NCBI GenBank assembly: GCA_036268615.1
Contig: DATATV010000064.1
Span: forward strand, 1-64,000
Direction: 5' to 3'
Length of the DNA: 64,000 bases
From: DATATV01 sp036268615
GTDB taxonomy: Bacteria > Actinomycetota > Actinomycetes > Mycobacteriales > Pseudonocardiaceae
Shown here: positions 17,026 to 26,074 of the stretch, piece by piece
Position numbering within the stretch: the first letter of the stretch is position 1
Layout of the letters: every line of letters begins with the position of its first letter
Notes under the pieces: generated by a model
Seen by the model: the letters and a program-made list of their open reading frames with translations, nothing else
What the model was told of the DNA's origin: nothing
Databases searched by the model: none
Translations under genes and position numbers: made by a program

Positions 17026-20000
17026 GTGCCGGACTCGTTCGTACACCTGCATGTTCACACCGAGTACTCGATGCTTGACGGTGCGGCCAAGGTGGCCCCA
17101 CTGTTCGGCGAGGCGGAGCGGTTGGGCATGCCGGCGGTGGCGATGACCGACCACGGCAACATGTACGCCTCGGCCGAATTCTACCGGCAGAGCAAGAAGT
17201 CCGGGGTCAAGCCGATCATCGGAATCGAGGCCTACCTGGCCCCGTCCAACCGGTTCCACAAGAAGCCGGTGTTCTGGGGACAGTCCAGCCAGCGCGGCAG
17301 CGACGAGCTGGGCGAGGGCGGTGACGTGTCGGGTGGTGGTGCCTACACCCACATGACGATGCTCGCCGGCAACGCGACCGGCCTGCGCAACCTGTTCAAG
17401 CTCTCCAGCCTGGCCTCGTTCGAGGGCTACTACCGCAAGCCGCGGATGGACCGCGAGCTGATCGCCGAGCACGCCGAGGGCATCATCGCCACCACCGGCT
17501 GCCCGTCGGGCGAGGTGCAGACCCGGCTGCGGCTGGGCCAGCCGGCCGAGGCGCTCCAGGCCGCCAGCGACTACCGCGACATCTTCGGCGCGGACAACTT
17601 CTTCCTGGAGCTGATGGACCACGGGCTGCCGATCGAGCGGTCGGTGCGCGAGGGTCTGCTGAACATCTCCCGGCAGCTCAATCTCCGGCCGCTGGCCACC
17701 AACGACAGCCACTACGTCACCCAGGACCAGGCCGACACGCACGCCGCGCTGCTGTGTGTGCAGGCCGGCAAGACACTGGACGATCCGAACCGGTTCAAGT
17801 TCGACGGCGACGGCTACTACCTGAAGTCGGCCGCCGAGATGCGCGAGTACTGGGACAAGGAGGTACCCGGCGCGGCGGACAACACGCTGTTGATCGCCGA
17901 GCGGGTCGAGTCCTACGGCGAGGTGTACGACTTCGTCGACCGGATGCCGCGCTTCCCGGTACCCGAGGGCAAGACCGAGGACGACCTGCTGCGCGACGAG
18001 GTCGAGCAGTTCATCCCCACCCGGTATCCCGGCGGCGTGAACCAGGAGTACCGGGAGCGGATCGACTACGAACTCAGCGTCATCGCCAAGATGGGCTTCA
18101 GCGCGTACTTCCTGGTCGTCGGCGACCTGGTCCGGTGGGCCAAGGAGCAGAAGATCCGGGTCGGTCCCGGCCGTGGTTCGGCCACCGGCGCGATCGTCGC
18201 CTACATCCTGCACATCACCGACCTCGACCCGATCGAGCACTCGCTGATCTTCGAGCGGTTCCTCAACCCGGAGCGCGTGTCGCCGCCGGATATCGACCTC
18301 GACTTCGACGACCGGCGCCGCGGTGACGTGATGCGCTACACGATCGACAAGTGGGGCGCGGAGAACGTCGCCCAGGTCATCACGTTCGGCACGATCAAGA
18401 CCAAGGCCGCGATCAAGGACGCCTCCCGGGTGTTGCACGGCCAGCCGGGCTTCAGCATCGCCGACCGGATCTCCAAGGCGCTGCCGCCGGCCGTGATGGC
18501 CAAGGACATCCCGATCTCGGGCATCTTCGACCCGCAGCACGAGCGCTACCAGGAAGCCGCCGAGGTCCGGTCGCTGTCGGAGACCGATCCGCAGGTCGGC
18601 AAGATCATGGAGACCGCGCGCGGGCTGGAGGGCCTGGTCCGCAACGCCGGCGTGCACGCCTGTGCGGTGATCCTCTCCTCGCAGCCGCTGATGGACGTGA
18701 TCCCGCTCTGGCGGCGCGACGACGGGTCGACCATCACCGGCTGGGACTACCCCTCGTGCGAGGACATCGGCTTGCTGAAGATGGACTTCCTCGGGTTGTC
18801 CACGCTGACCATCATCGACGACGCGATCACCGCGGTGAAGGCCAACCACGGCATCGACATCGACCTGGCCAAGCTGCCGCTGGACGACCAGCCCACCTAC
18901 GAACTGTTGGGCCGGGGCGACACGCTGGGCGTTTTCCAACTGGACGGCACGGCCATGCGCGACCTGCTGCGCCGGATGCAGCCGAAGAAGTTCGGTGACA
19001 TCGCCGCCGTGCTCGCGCTGTACCGGCCGGGCCCGATGGCGGCCAACGCCCACATCAACTACGCCGAGCGCGCCAACGGCCGGCAGCGGTTCACGCCGAT
19101 CCATCCGGAGCTGAAAGAAGCGCTGGAGCCGATCCTCGGGGAGACCTACCACCTGCTGGTCTACCAGGAGCAGGTCATGGCGATCGCGCAGCAGTTGGCC
19201 GGCTACACCCTGGGTGGTGCGGACCTGCTGCGCCGGTCGATGGGCAAGAAGAAGAAAGAGATCATCGAGAAGGAGTTCGAGAACTTCCGGGACGGCATGA
19301 CCGGCAAGGGCTTCTCCAAGGAGGCCACCCAGACGCTCTGGGACGTGATGCTGCCCTTCGCCGGGTACGCGTTCAACAAGTCGCACACCGCCGGCTACGG
19401 CCTGGTGTCCTACTGGACGGCCTACCTGAAGGCGAACTACCCGGCCGAGTTCATGGCCGCCCAGCTCACCTCCAACGGTGACAACAAGGACAAGTCGGCG
19501 ATCTACCTGTCCGAGTGCCGCCGGATGGGCATCAAGGTGATGCCGCCCGACGTCAACGACTCGGTGCTGGCGTTCGCCGCGGTGGGCAGCGACATCCGGT
19601 TCGGCCTCGGCGCGGTGCGCAACGTCGGCGCGAACGTGGTCGCCTCGGTCGTCTCGACGCGAGAGAAGAAGGGCCGCTACACCTCGTTCACCGACTTCCT
19701 GGAGAAGGTCGAACTGGTGTGCTGCAACAAACGCGTGGTCGAGTCGCTGATCAAGTCGGGCGCGTTCGACTCCTTCGACCACACCCGCCGCTCGCTGGTG
19801 GACGTGCACGAGGAGGCGGTGGACGCGGTCACCGGCCTCAAGCGCCAGGAGGCGATGGGCCAGTTCGACCTGTTCGGCGGCGGTGACGAGAGTGACGAGC
19901 CGGACACCAGCTCGTCCCCGCTGGCGCACCTGACGCTGTCCACCGACGAATGGCCGCGCAAGCAGTTGCTCGGCTACGAGCGGGAGATGCTGGGCCTGTA

Positions 20001-20592
20001 CGTGTCCGCGCACCCGCTGGACGGCGCCGAGCCGATCCTGCGCAAGCACGCGCCCAAGCCGATCGCCGGGGTGCTGGACGACGCGCCCAAGGAGGGCGAG
20101 GTGGTCGTGTCCGGCATGATCGCCTCGGTCGAGCGGCGGGTGAACAAGAACGGCGAGCCGTGGGCGATCGTCACGCTGGAGGACCTGGACGCCTCGGTGG
20201 ACGTGCTGTTCTTCGCCAAGTCCTACTCGGTGCTCTACGAGGACCTGGTGGCCGACGCGGCGGTGGCGATCAAGGGCCGGGTGAACTGGCGCGAGGACCA
20301 GATGTCGATCTTCGGGTCGGGCGTGGTCGTGCTGGACATCAGCGACGCCGAGCACAATCCCGGGGTCGCGCCCGCGTTCGTGCTGCGCGCCGACGCCGCC
20401 CGGCTGGAGGCCGACGGCGTGGCCGAACTACGCTCCGCGCTGGCCACCCACAAGGGCACCATCCCGGTGCAGATCCTGGTCTGCCACGAGGGGCGGGAGA
20501 CCGCGCTGGCGGTGGACGACTATCCGGTCGCGGTGTCCTCCGCGCTGCTCGGCGAACTGAAGTCGATCCGGGGCATTTCGGTCGCCGCCTGA
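17026..20592 (+). CDS. dnaE: DNA polymerase III subunit alpha (replicative, DnaE1 type)
   Basis: 1188 residues, normal length for actinobacterial DnaE1. Order: N-terminal PHP domain (HLHVHTEYSMLDGA, TDHGNMY) with most metal-ligand His residues retained; palm/fingers with GPGRGSATGAIVAYIL and the catalytic acidic motif PDIDLDFDDRRR; a thumb/beta-clamp-binding region; and a C-terminal OB fold (VVVSGMIASVERRVNKNGEPW) and tau-binding tail. It is the chromosomal replicase catalytic subunit. GTG at 17026 has GGGGAG about 9 nt upstream; the frame is open far 5' but only opposite the S9 gene. A long minus-strand frame over most of it is a GC-driven shadow. Confidence 0.97.
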   Translation: MPDSFVHLHVHTEYSMLDGAAKVAPLFGEAERLGMPAVAMTDHGNMYASAEFYRQSKKSGVKPIIGIEAYLAPSNRFHKKPVFWGQSSQRGSDELGEGGDVSGGGAYTHMTMLAGNATGLRNLFKLSSLASFEGYYRKPRMDRELIAEHAEGIIATTGCPSGEVQTRLRLGQPAEALQAASDYRDIFGADNFFLELMDHGLPIERSVREGLLNISRQLNLRPLATNDSHYVTQDQADTHAALLCVQAGKTLDDPNRFKFDGDGYYLKSAAEMREYWDKEVPGAADNTLLIAERVESYGEVYDFVDRMPRFPVPEGKTEDDLLRDEVEQFIPTRYPGGVNQEYRERIDYELSVIAKMGFSAYFLVVGDLVRWAKEQKIRVGPGRGSATGAIVAYILHITDLDPIEHSLIFERFLNPERVSPPDIDLDFDDRRRGDVMRYTIDKWGAENVAQVITFGTIKTKAAIKDASRVLHGQPGFSIADRISKALPPAVMAKDIPISGIFDPQHERYQEAAEVRSLSETDPQVGKIMETARGLEGLVRNAGVHACAVILSSQPLMDVIPLWRRDDGSTITGWDYPSCEDIGLLKMDFLGLSTLTIIDDAITAVKANHGIDIDLAKLPLDDQPTYELLGRGDTLGVFQLDGTAMRDLLRRMQPKKFGDIAAVLALYRPGPMAANAHINYAERANGRQRFTPIHPELKEALEPILGETYHLLVYQEQVMAIAQQLAGYTLGGADLLRRSMGKKKKEIIEKEFENFRDGMTGKGFSKEATQTLWDVMLPFAGYAFNKSHTAGYGLVSYWTAYLKANYPAEFMAAQLTSNGDNKDKSAIYLSECRRMGIKVMPPDVNDSVLAFAAVGSDIRFGLGAVRNVGANVVASVVSTREKKGRYTSFTDFLEKVELVCCNKRVVESLIKSGAFDSFDHTRRSLVDVHEEAVDAVTGLKRQEAMGQFDLFGGGDESDEPDTSSSPLAHLTLSTDEWPRKQLLGYEREMLGLYVSAHPLDGAEPILRKHAPKPIAGVLDDAPKEGEVVVSGMIASVERRVNKNGEPWAIVTLEDLDASVDVLFFAKSYSVLYEDLVADAAVAIKGRVNWREDQMSIFGSGVVVLDISDAEHNPGVAPAFVLRADAARLEADGVAELRSALATHKGTIPVQILVCHEGRETALAVDDYPVAVSSALLGELKSIRGISVAA

Positions 20593-20607
20593 GTCGGGAA
20601 CAGCGGT

Positions 20608-20636
20608 CGGCCGGGCAGCGCGCAGCTGCCCGGCCG
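20608..20636 (+). terminator. Terminator hairpin after dnaE
   Basis: A perfect 12-bp stem (cggccgggcagc and its complement) around a 5-nt loop, 15 bp after the dnaE stop codon, followed by atcgtctt. Confidence 0.85.
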
Positions 20637-20924
20637 ATCGTCTTCGGGCACGGCATCCAGCACTGTCCTGGCGCTCCGCCGGTGCGCCTGGTTGCGTGCT
20701 CACCGAACGGTTCCCCGGGTTGCGGCTGGCCGTGCCGCCGGAATCACTGGAACGCGAGCATTCCTTGCTGTTCAACGGGTTCTTAACCCAGTCTCAAGTG
20801 GCCCGCAATATTCCGTCAAACAAAAGTGTTATCCGCGCTCATCGGTCAATTGTCAGCCACCGACGGCCGATTGACCATTAGCCTCCCCGTGTTCGCAGTT
20901 CGAGCCACGAGGAGGCAGCGCCAG
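20637..20924. other. Intergenic promoter region of the GH16 gene
   Basis: Together with the hairpin before it, this makes a 332-bp gap without a recognisable gene. The part from about 20780 to 20880 is A/T-rich for this genome and is the likely promoter area. No CebR-type 14-bp palindrome was found. Confidence 0.4.
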
Positions 20925-22427
20925 ATGGGTACCCGACACACGGCACGACCACGAAAATTATGGCTCGCGGTGGTGATCGGCTCCGCGCTCGCGCTGGTGG
21001 TCGGCGTGCTGTCGGTGAGCGCGGCGATGCGCACCACGAACCCGGGCACGGCCGTCACCGACGCCGCCGCGCAGGATGTGCCGGCTCCCCCGGCCGGCTG
21101 GTCGACCGTGTTCAGCGACGACTTCACCGGCGCCGCAAACACCGGCCTCGACTCCACGAAATGGCTCTACGACACCGGAACCGGCTACCCCGGCGGCGCG
21201 GGCGGTTGGGGCACCGGTGAAGTCGAGACGATGACCAACAGCACCGCCAACGTCTACCAGGACGGTGACGGCCACCTGGTGATCAAGCCGATCCGGGACG
21301 CGGCCGGCAACTGGACGTCCGGCCGGGTGGAGACCCAGCAGACCGACTTCGCCGCGCCCGCCGGTGGCCAACTGGAGATGACCGCCTCGATCCAACAACC
21401 CGACCCCACCACCGGACTCGGCTACTGGCCGGCGTTCTGGGCGCTGGGCGCCGCCGCCCGCCCGGTCGGCGCGGCGAACTGGCCGAGCATCGGTGAGCTG
21501 GACACGATGGAGGACGTGAACGGCCTGAGCGAGGTCGCCCACACCTTCCACTGCGGCGTCGACCCCGGCGGTCCTTGCAACGAGACCAGCGGGCTTGGCA
21601 GTGGCCTGCTCGCGTGTGCCGGCTGCCAGACGGGCTATCACACCTATTCGGTCATTGTGGACCGGACGAACCCCTCGGCCGAGCAGTTGCGCTTCTACAC
21701 CGACGGTGCCGAGCAGTACACGGTCAACGAGAACCAGGTCGACGCGGCCACCTGGTCGGCAGCCGTCGACCACGGCTTCTTCATGATCCTCAACGTGGCC
21801 ATCGGCGGCGGCTTCCCCAACGGTGTCTGTGGTTGCTCCTCACCGAGCGCGGCCACCAGTTCGGGCGCGGGCATGAGCGTGGACTACGTGGCGGCCTACC
21901 AGACCGCCAGCAGCAGCACCGGCACGACCTCGGCCGCACCCACCACAACCACCGCACCCACCACGACCACCGCCGCCGCACCCACGACCACCGGCGGCAC
22001 GGGTGGCGGCAGCGCGGGCAACGCGTACGCGCCGGTCCAGGCGAGCACGGCCGGCACGAGCAACGGCGCCGCCAGCCAGTCCAGTTCGGACACCGGTGGC
22101 GGCACCGATCTGGGCCCGCTCGCCAACGGCGCGTGGGCGGCGTACCCGGGCGTGGACTTCGGTTCCGCCGGGGCTACCCAGTTCTACGGCCGGGTGGCCG
22201 CGGGTGCGAGCGACGGGGTGAGCGGCCTGGTCGAGGTCCGACTGGACAGTCCGACCGCGACCCCGGTGGGCAGCTTCGCGGTGAGCAGCACCGGCGGATG
22301 GCAGGACTGGCAGACGATCCCGGCCAACATCAGCAAGGTGACCGGCACGCACACCGTCTATCTGACCTTCACCAGCGGGCAGCCGGCTCCGTTCGTTTCG
22401 CTGCACTGGTTCGACTTCGGCGCCTGA
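20925..22427 (+). CDS. Secreted GH16 endo-beta-glucanase with C-terminal CBM6-like module
   Basis: 500 residues. The ATG at 20925 has GAGGAGG 9 nt upstream and leads into a twin-Lys/Arg, hydrophobic signal peptide or membrane anchor (LWLAVVIGSALALVVGVLSV). The GH16 laminarinase/lichenase fold follows, with the catalytic motif GELDTMED (E-x-D-x-x-E: nucleophile and acid/base Glu) near residue 190 and four Cys near 210-235. A Thr/Pro-rich linker (about 330-355) joins a beta-sandwich that resembles CBM6 (NAYAPVQASTAG, VSLHWFDFG). It should cleave beta-1,3- or mixed-linkage glucans outside the cell. Hairpins on both sides suggest a monocistronic unit. Confidence 0.9.
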   Translation: MGTRHTARPRKLWLAVVIGSALALVVGVLSVSAAMRTTNPGTAVTDAAAQDVPAPPAGWSTVFSDDFTGAANTGLDSTKWLYDTGTGYPGGAGGWGTGEVETMTNSTANVYQDGDGHLVIKPIRDAAGNWTSGRVETQQTDFAAPAGGQLEMTASIQQPDPTTGLGYWPAFWALGAAARPVGAANWPSIGELDTMEDVNGLSEVAHTFHCGVDPGGPCNETSGLGSGLLACAGCQTGYHTYSVIVDRTNPSAEQLRFYTDGAEQYTVNENQVDAATWSAAVDHGFFMILNVAIGGGFPNGVCGCSSPSAATSSGAGMSVDYVAAYQTASSSTGTTSAAPTTTTAPTTTTAAAPTTTGGTGGGSAGNAYAPVQASTAGTSNGAASQSSSDTGGGTDLGPLANGAWAAYPGVDFGSAGATQFYGRVAAGASDGVSGLVEVRLDSPTATPVGSFAVSSTGGWQDWQTIPANISKVTGTHTVYLTFTSGQPAPFVSLHWFDFGA

Positions 22428-22443
22428 GCCGACGCGTTGTCCT

Positions 22444-22473
22444 GGGCCGGTGTGCGCAATCGCACACCGGCCC
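22444..22473. terminator. Hairpin after the GH16 gene
   Basis: A perfect 13-bp stem (gggccggtgtgcg and its complement) around caat, 16 bp after the GH16 stop and 31 bp before the next gene. Confidence 0.8.
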
Positions 22474-22504
22474 GGGTCATCGGATCGTGGATACGATCCC
22501 GCAC

Positions 22505-23422
22505 ATGAAGTTCGCGATCTCCATCCCCCAGTTCTACGCCGACGGAGAGTTCGATCCGGCCGCGTTCCGTAGTCATCTGACCATGGTCGAGGGACTCGGC
22601 TTCGAGAGCGCCTGGACCCAGGAGCAGACGCTGGGCTCGCATCCGCAGCTCGGGGCGTTGGAGACAATGACCTATGCGGCCGCGTGCACCGAGCGCATCC
22701 GGCTGGGCTGCGTGGTGTTCGTGACGACCCTGCACAGCCCCGTACATCTGGCCAAGAGCCTGAGCAGCCTGGACCAGCTCAGCCGCGGCCGGCTGGACAT
22801 CGGGGTGGGCGTCGGCAACAAGGGCAAGGTGTTCGCCGCGTACGGGGTGAACCCCGACCGGTTCGTCGCCCGGTTCACCGAGGGACTCGCGGTGATGAAG
22901 GCTCTGTGGAGCGAGCAGCAGGTCACCATCAACGGCGACTTCTGGCAGCTTGAGGACGCCATGATGGAGCCGAAGTCGTTCCAGAAGCCACACCCGCCGA
23001 TCTGGTTCGGCGGACGCGCGCCGGCCGCGCTGCGCCGGGCGGTCCGGCTGGGCGACGGCTTCTTCGGCGCCGGCTCGTCGACCACCGACTCGTTCGCCGA
23101 CCAGGTCCGGGTGGTTCGGGAGGCACTCGCCGAGGCCGGCCGGCCGGCGAGCGACTTCCCGATCGCCAAGCGGGTCTACATCGCGGTGGACGAGAACGCC
23201 GAGCGGGCCCGCGAACGGATCAACACCGAACTGGCCCGGCACTACCGACGCCGGTCACCGGAGATCGAGTCGGCGGCGATCGCCGGCACGCCCGAGGACT
23301 GCGTCCGCGAGTTGCGCAAGGTGGCCGACGCCGGAGCCGAGCTGATCCTGTTCACCACGATGTTCGACCAGGACGAGCAGGCCGAGCGACTGGCCGGGAC
23401 GGTCATCCCGCAGCTGGGCTAA
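22505..23422 (+). CDS. LLM-class (luciferase-like) F420/FMN-dependent oxidoreductase
   Basis: 305 residues starting MKFAISIPQFYADGEFD, with the TIM-barrel luciferase-like fold: SAWTQEQTLG, TERIRLGCVVFVTTLHSP, a Gly-rich cofactor segment GRLDIGVGVGNKG, WFGGRAPAALRRAVRLGDGFF and a C-terminal AGTPEDCVRELRKVADAGAE (given in segments). Actinobacterial members commonly use F420 for hydride transfer, others FMN. The substrate is unknown. The ATG start lies 31 bp after a terminator, so it has its own promoter in a very short space, or readthrough occurs. The next gene is convergent (19-bp gap). Confidence 0.88.
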   Translation: MKFAISIPQFYADGEFDPAAFRSHLTMVEGLGFESAWTQEQTLGSHPQLGALETMTYAAACTERIRLGCVVFVTTLHSPVHLAKSLSSLDQLSRGRLDIGVGVGNKGKVFAAYGVNPDRFVARFTEGLAVMKALWSEQQVTINGDFWQLEDAMMEPKSFQKPHPPIWFGGRAPAALRRAVRLGDGFFGAGSSTTDSFADQVRVVREALAEAGRPASDFPIAKRVYIAVDENAERARERINTELARHYRRRSPEIESAAIAGTPEDCVRELRKVADAGAELILFTTMFDQDEQAERLAGTVIPQLG

Positions 23423-23441
23423 CCGGCTGGGTCGGGGCAAA

Positions 23442-24254
23442 TTACAGAAGCAGGCCGACCCCGGCGTACAGGCCGTCCTCGGCCGGGTCGGGGACGGCTC
23501 CGCCGGGCTCGGGGCGCCACTGCGACGTGGGCACCAGGCCGGGCTCGACCAGCTCGTAGCCGGTGAACAGGGCCAGCACCTCGTCCCGGGTGCGCGGGAA
23601 CGCGTTGTCCCTGGTCGCGCGCATCGTCTCGATGATCTCGTCACCGTGCACGCTGTCGAAGTCGTCGGTCAGGTGAGTCAGCGCGAGGTAGCTGCCGGGC
23701 ACCACGGCGTCGCGGTAGCGGGCGAACATCGCCACCGGCTGGGCGCTGGGCGGGAGGTAGTGACCGAGCGCGACCGCGAGCACGCCGATCGGCTCGTCGA
23801 AGTCGAGCAGCCGACGGGTGGCGGGCGCTTCGAGCACGTCATCGGGGTGGCTCACGTCGGCGAACACGACGTCCGCCTGGTCGTTGCTGGCCAGCATCAT
23901 CTGGCTGTGCGAGACCGCGACCATCTCGTAGTCGACGTAGACCACCCGTGACTCCGGCGCCACCCGCTGGGCGATCTCGTGCACGTTGCCGACGGTAGGA
24001 ATGCCCGAGCCGAGATCGAGGAACTGCCGGATTCCGGCATCGACCAGAAATCGCACCACTCGTTGCAGGTAGGCGCGGTTTCGGCGGGCGATTTCAGTGA
24101 CGTTGGGCTGCACGGCGAGCAGTTTCGCGGCCATTGCCCGATCACTCTGGAAATTGTGGCCGCCACCGAGCAGGTAGTCATAGATGCGGGCGACACTGGC
24201 CTGGTCGGGATTGACCTCGACCGGAATCCAGGCCGCCGCAGAATTCTCCGTCAT
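23442..24254 (-). CDS. SAM-dependent methyltransferase, Methyltransf_19 (DUF574) family
   Basis: 270 residues with the actinomycete-specific DUF574 signature: an N-terminal SVARIYDYLLGGGHNFQSD, then RRNRAYLQRVVRFL, the SAM-binding motif FLDLGSGIPTVGNVHE, VVYVDYE and a helical C-terminus. Many paralogues occur in streptomycete-like genomes; some are co-opted by developmental or biosynthetic clusters, and most have no known substrate. The ATG at 24254 reads away from the repeat-rich intergenic region, so its promoter lies among those repeats. Confidence 0.9.
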   Translation of the reverse strand: MTENSAAAWIPVEVNPDQASVARIYDYLLGGGHNFQSDRAMAAKLLAVQPNVTEIARRNRAYLQRVVRFLVDAGIRQFLDLGSGIPTVGNVHEIAQRVAPESRVVYVDYEMVAVSHSQMMLASNDQADVVFADVSHPDDVLEAPATRRLLDFDEPIGVLAVALGHYLPPSAQPVAMFARYRDAVVPGSYLALTHLTDDFDSVHGDEIIETMRATRDNAFPRTRDEVLALFTGYELVEPGLVPTSQWRPEPGGAVPDPAEDGLYAGVGLLL

Positions 24255-24330
24255 GATGCTCCCTCGGCCGCGTCACTGGCAGAGTTCAGTAATACCAGAA
24301 GCCGCCGCTTCCGGAGCCACGCGGCCGGCC

Positions 24331-24370
24331 CCTGTCGCGCCAGCGACGCGGGAGGGCCAGGAGCGAAGCG
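24331..24370 (+). repeat. Dispersed short repeat, copy 1
   Basis: cctgtcgcgccagcgacg followed by gccaggagcgaagcg. The first half can fold (GTCGC/GCGAC). Related copies occur inverted at 24665-24704, as a half-copy at 24716-24736, and at 33765-33803. It behaves like a REP-type intergenic element. Confidence 0.65.
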
Positions 24371-24478
24371 CTCAGTAAACCCGAACCTGGCGGTCGCCTT
24401 CGCAGACAGGCGGGTGGCGCGAAACAGCACCCAGCCGCCTCGCACCACCCGCCCGAATCGTCATGCCCTCACCGAGAC

Positions 24479-24660
24479 AACCTCGGATCAAAGCGCCCTC
24501 ACCTGGACGAACTCGGATCGACCGTCCTTGTCCGGACGACCTCGGATCAAGGCATCCTCACCTGGACGAAGTCGGATCGACCGTCCTTGTCCGGCGAACC
24601 TGGATCGACATGTCCTTACCCGGACGGACTCGGATCGGCGCGCCCTCACCCTGACGAACC
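24479..24660 (+). repeat. Imperfect 30-bp tandem repeat array (about six units)
   Basis: Six contiguous degenerate units of 28-31 bp, each roughly a[ac]ctcggatc followed by a variable middle and ending ctggacg/ccggacg. Units 1+2 (24481-24539) and 3+4 (24540-24597) form a near-identical 59-bp higher-order duplication. It is flanked by inverted copies of the dispersed element (24331-24370 and 24665-24704). There are no unique spacers, so it is not a CRISPR array. No coding function is evident on either strand. Confidence 0.75.
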
Positions 24661-24664
24661 GGGT

Positions 24665-24736
24665 CGCTTCGCTCCTGGCCCTGGAACGTCGCCGGCGCGA
24701 CAGGACCCCTCTCGCGTCGCCGGCGCGACAGGACCC
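24665..24736 (-). repeat. Dispersed short repeat, copy 2 (inverted) plus 21-bp direct duplication
   Basis: 24665-24704 is the reverse complement of the element at 24331-24370. Its outer half, gtcgccggcgcgacaggaccc, is present twice exactly (24688-24708 and 24716-24736), ending 4 bp before the stop of the PRC-barrel gene. Confidence 0.65.
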
Positions 24737-24740
24737 AGCC

Positions 24741-25634
24741 TTACTTACGCTTGTCTTGCTCCACGTCAACCCGCTCCTTGCGGACCTCGCCGCCGACCGT
24801 CTGCTCCTCGGTCACCGTGTTCGTGTCGACCCGGACCCGCTCCACCGGGACGGTCTCGGTGCGCACCACCGGGCGCTCCTCGTGCAGGATGACCTCCTGG
24901 TCGGACTCCTGGAGTTTGCCGGCCTTGCCCATCCCGCCGCGGTCGGCGTCGCTGATCGGTTCCCGCTCGACCCGCACCTCCTCGTGGCTGACCGGCACGG
25001 AAACCTGCTGCTGCTCGGTCACCACGTACTTGTGCAGCCGCACCCGGCCGCTCTCCACCTGCTCGGTGCCGACCGCCAGCCGCTCCTCCGAGCGGATCAT
25101 CTCGGTCTGCTCGGCGCTGCCTGCGCCCGCCGGCGCCCTACCGTCCTGCGCCCGACCACCCTGCGCCTGCCCGCCCTGTGCCTGCCCGCCTCGGGACTGG
25201 CCGTCGCGGGACTGGCCGTCGCGGGACTGGCCGTCGCGAGCCCGGCCGTCGGGCAGCTGCCCGTCGCCACGCTGCTGTCCGGTGCGCTGCTGTCCGGTGC
25301 GCTGCGAGTCGGTCGGCGCGCCGGGGTTGATGCCGTAGTGCCGGTACAGTTCCTCACTGTCCTTTTCAGACAGCCGGCCGTTCGCGTCCACGTCCGGCGC
25401 GTCCCGGATGGAATCCTTGCTCACCCCGACCCGGATGCCGTCCTCACTCATTCGCGCGCCCTGCAACGGAACCATCGTCTCGTGATGGTTGAACAGACCT
25501 GATTTCACGGTGATCCAGGCCGGCTGCTGGGTGCCTTCGTACAGGTAGACCTCGCCCACCTTGCCGATCTTGTCGCCGGCGGGATCGAATACCTCGGTGT
25601 CGATGAGACTCTGCGGATTCATCGTGTTGGTCAT
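24741..25634 (-). CDS. PRC-barrel / DUF2382 (YsnF-AvaK) stress-response protein
   Basis: 297 residues. The ATG at 25634 has a strong AGGAGGAGG 7 nt upstream. The N-terminal PRC-barrel (about 1-95) has SLIDTEVFDPAGDKIGKVGEVYLY and WITVKSGLF. A hydrophilic linker of repeated RDGQS and GGQAQ units (about 115-155, DNA period about 15 bp) precedes the C-terminal DUF2382 domain with RSEERLAVGTEQVESGRVRL, VSVPVSHEEVRVEREPI and EVILHEERPVV. Proteins of this design are induced by general stress in Bacillus and actinobacteria; the molecular role is unknown. The linker length probably varies between strains. Confidence 0.9.
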   Translation of the reverse strand: MTNTMNPQSLIDTEVFDPAGDKIGKVGEVYLYEGTQQPAWITVKSGLFNHHETMVPLQGARMSEDGIRVGVSKDSIRDAPDVDANGRLSEKDSEELYRHYGINPGAPTDSQRTGQQRTGQQRGDGQLPDGRARDGQSRDGQSRDGQSRGGQAQGGQAQGGRAQDGRAPAGAGSAEQTEMIRSEERLAVGTEQVESGRVRLHKYVVTEQQQVSVPVSHEEVRVEREPISDADRGGMGKAGKLQESDQEVILHEERPVVRTETVPVERVRVDTNTVTEEQTVGGEVRKERVDVEQDKRK

Positions 25635-26074
25635 CGTCGTTCCTCCTCCTGCCGCGCTGATGAACGGATCGTGCTGTGTCATCACCATGTGCCGGCGCCG
25701 AGGAACGAGGCAAGTCGATGGACGGCACATCGATCCGGCCACACCGGATTGTTTTCACCGACGGTGACCGGGTTCGCAGGGTTCATGTTTTTCCATCCAA
25801 CCGGATCGACGGGTTTAGCCGGCCGCCCGACCGGGCAGGCGGCCGGCCGGTCCTACCGCGCGCGGCGGTCCGGCCGACCAGGGATCGCTCGGCGGGGTGG
25901 GCTGCCGGCCGATGACCCGATCGGGGGAGGTGGTCCCGGCCGTCCACCCCAGGGCGGAGACACACCGCCGGGAATCAACCCGCCCTCGGCGCTGGGGCCG
26001 ATGTTCCGCGACCACTACTCGACCAGGCTGAGGACAGCAGCCAGGAGAACCGTCAGATGCCGAGGAAGGCAGTC
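25635..26074. other. 440-bp divergent intergenic region
   Basis: No convincing gene. It should contain promoters for the PRC-barrel gene (minus) and the membrane protein gene (plus). A GTTTTC...GGGTTC pair near 25750-25774 loosely resembles a general-stress (SigB-type) promoter on the plus strand, but is far from the plus-strand gene. A possible plus-strand frame beginning MDGTSIRPHRIVF at 25718 was not called. Confidence 0.4.

Noticed and set aside
17008..20355. A 1115-residue minus-strand open frame across dnaE
   Set aside because: It is the antisense shadow of a highly conserved replicase gene with strong C/G wobble. The product is Val/His/Arg/Gly-rich without any domain.
24479..24660. 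CRISPR-like repeat array
   Set aside because: Units are contiguous and degenerate with no unique spacers, and no cas genes are near.
25718..25915. Possible small plus-strand gene starting MDGTSIRPHRIVF
   Set aside because: Partial ribosome-like GAGGCAAG upstream, but the second half becomes Arg/Pro/Gly-rich and it overlaps the promoter region of the PRC-barrel gene. Not enough support.
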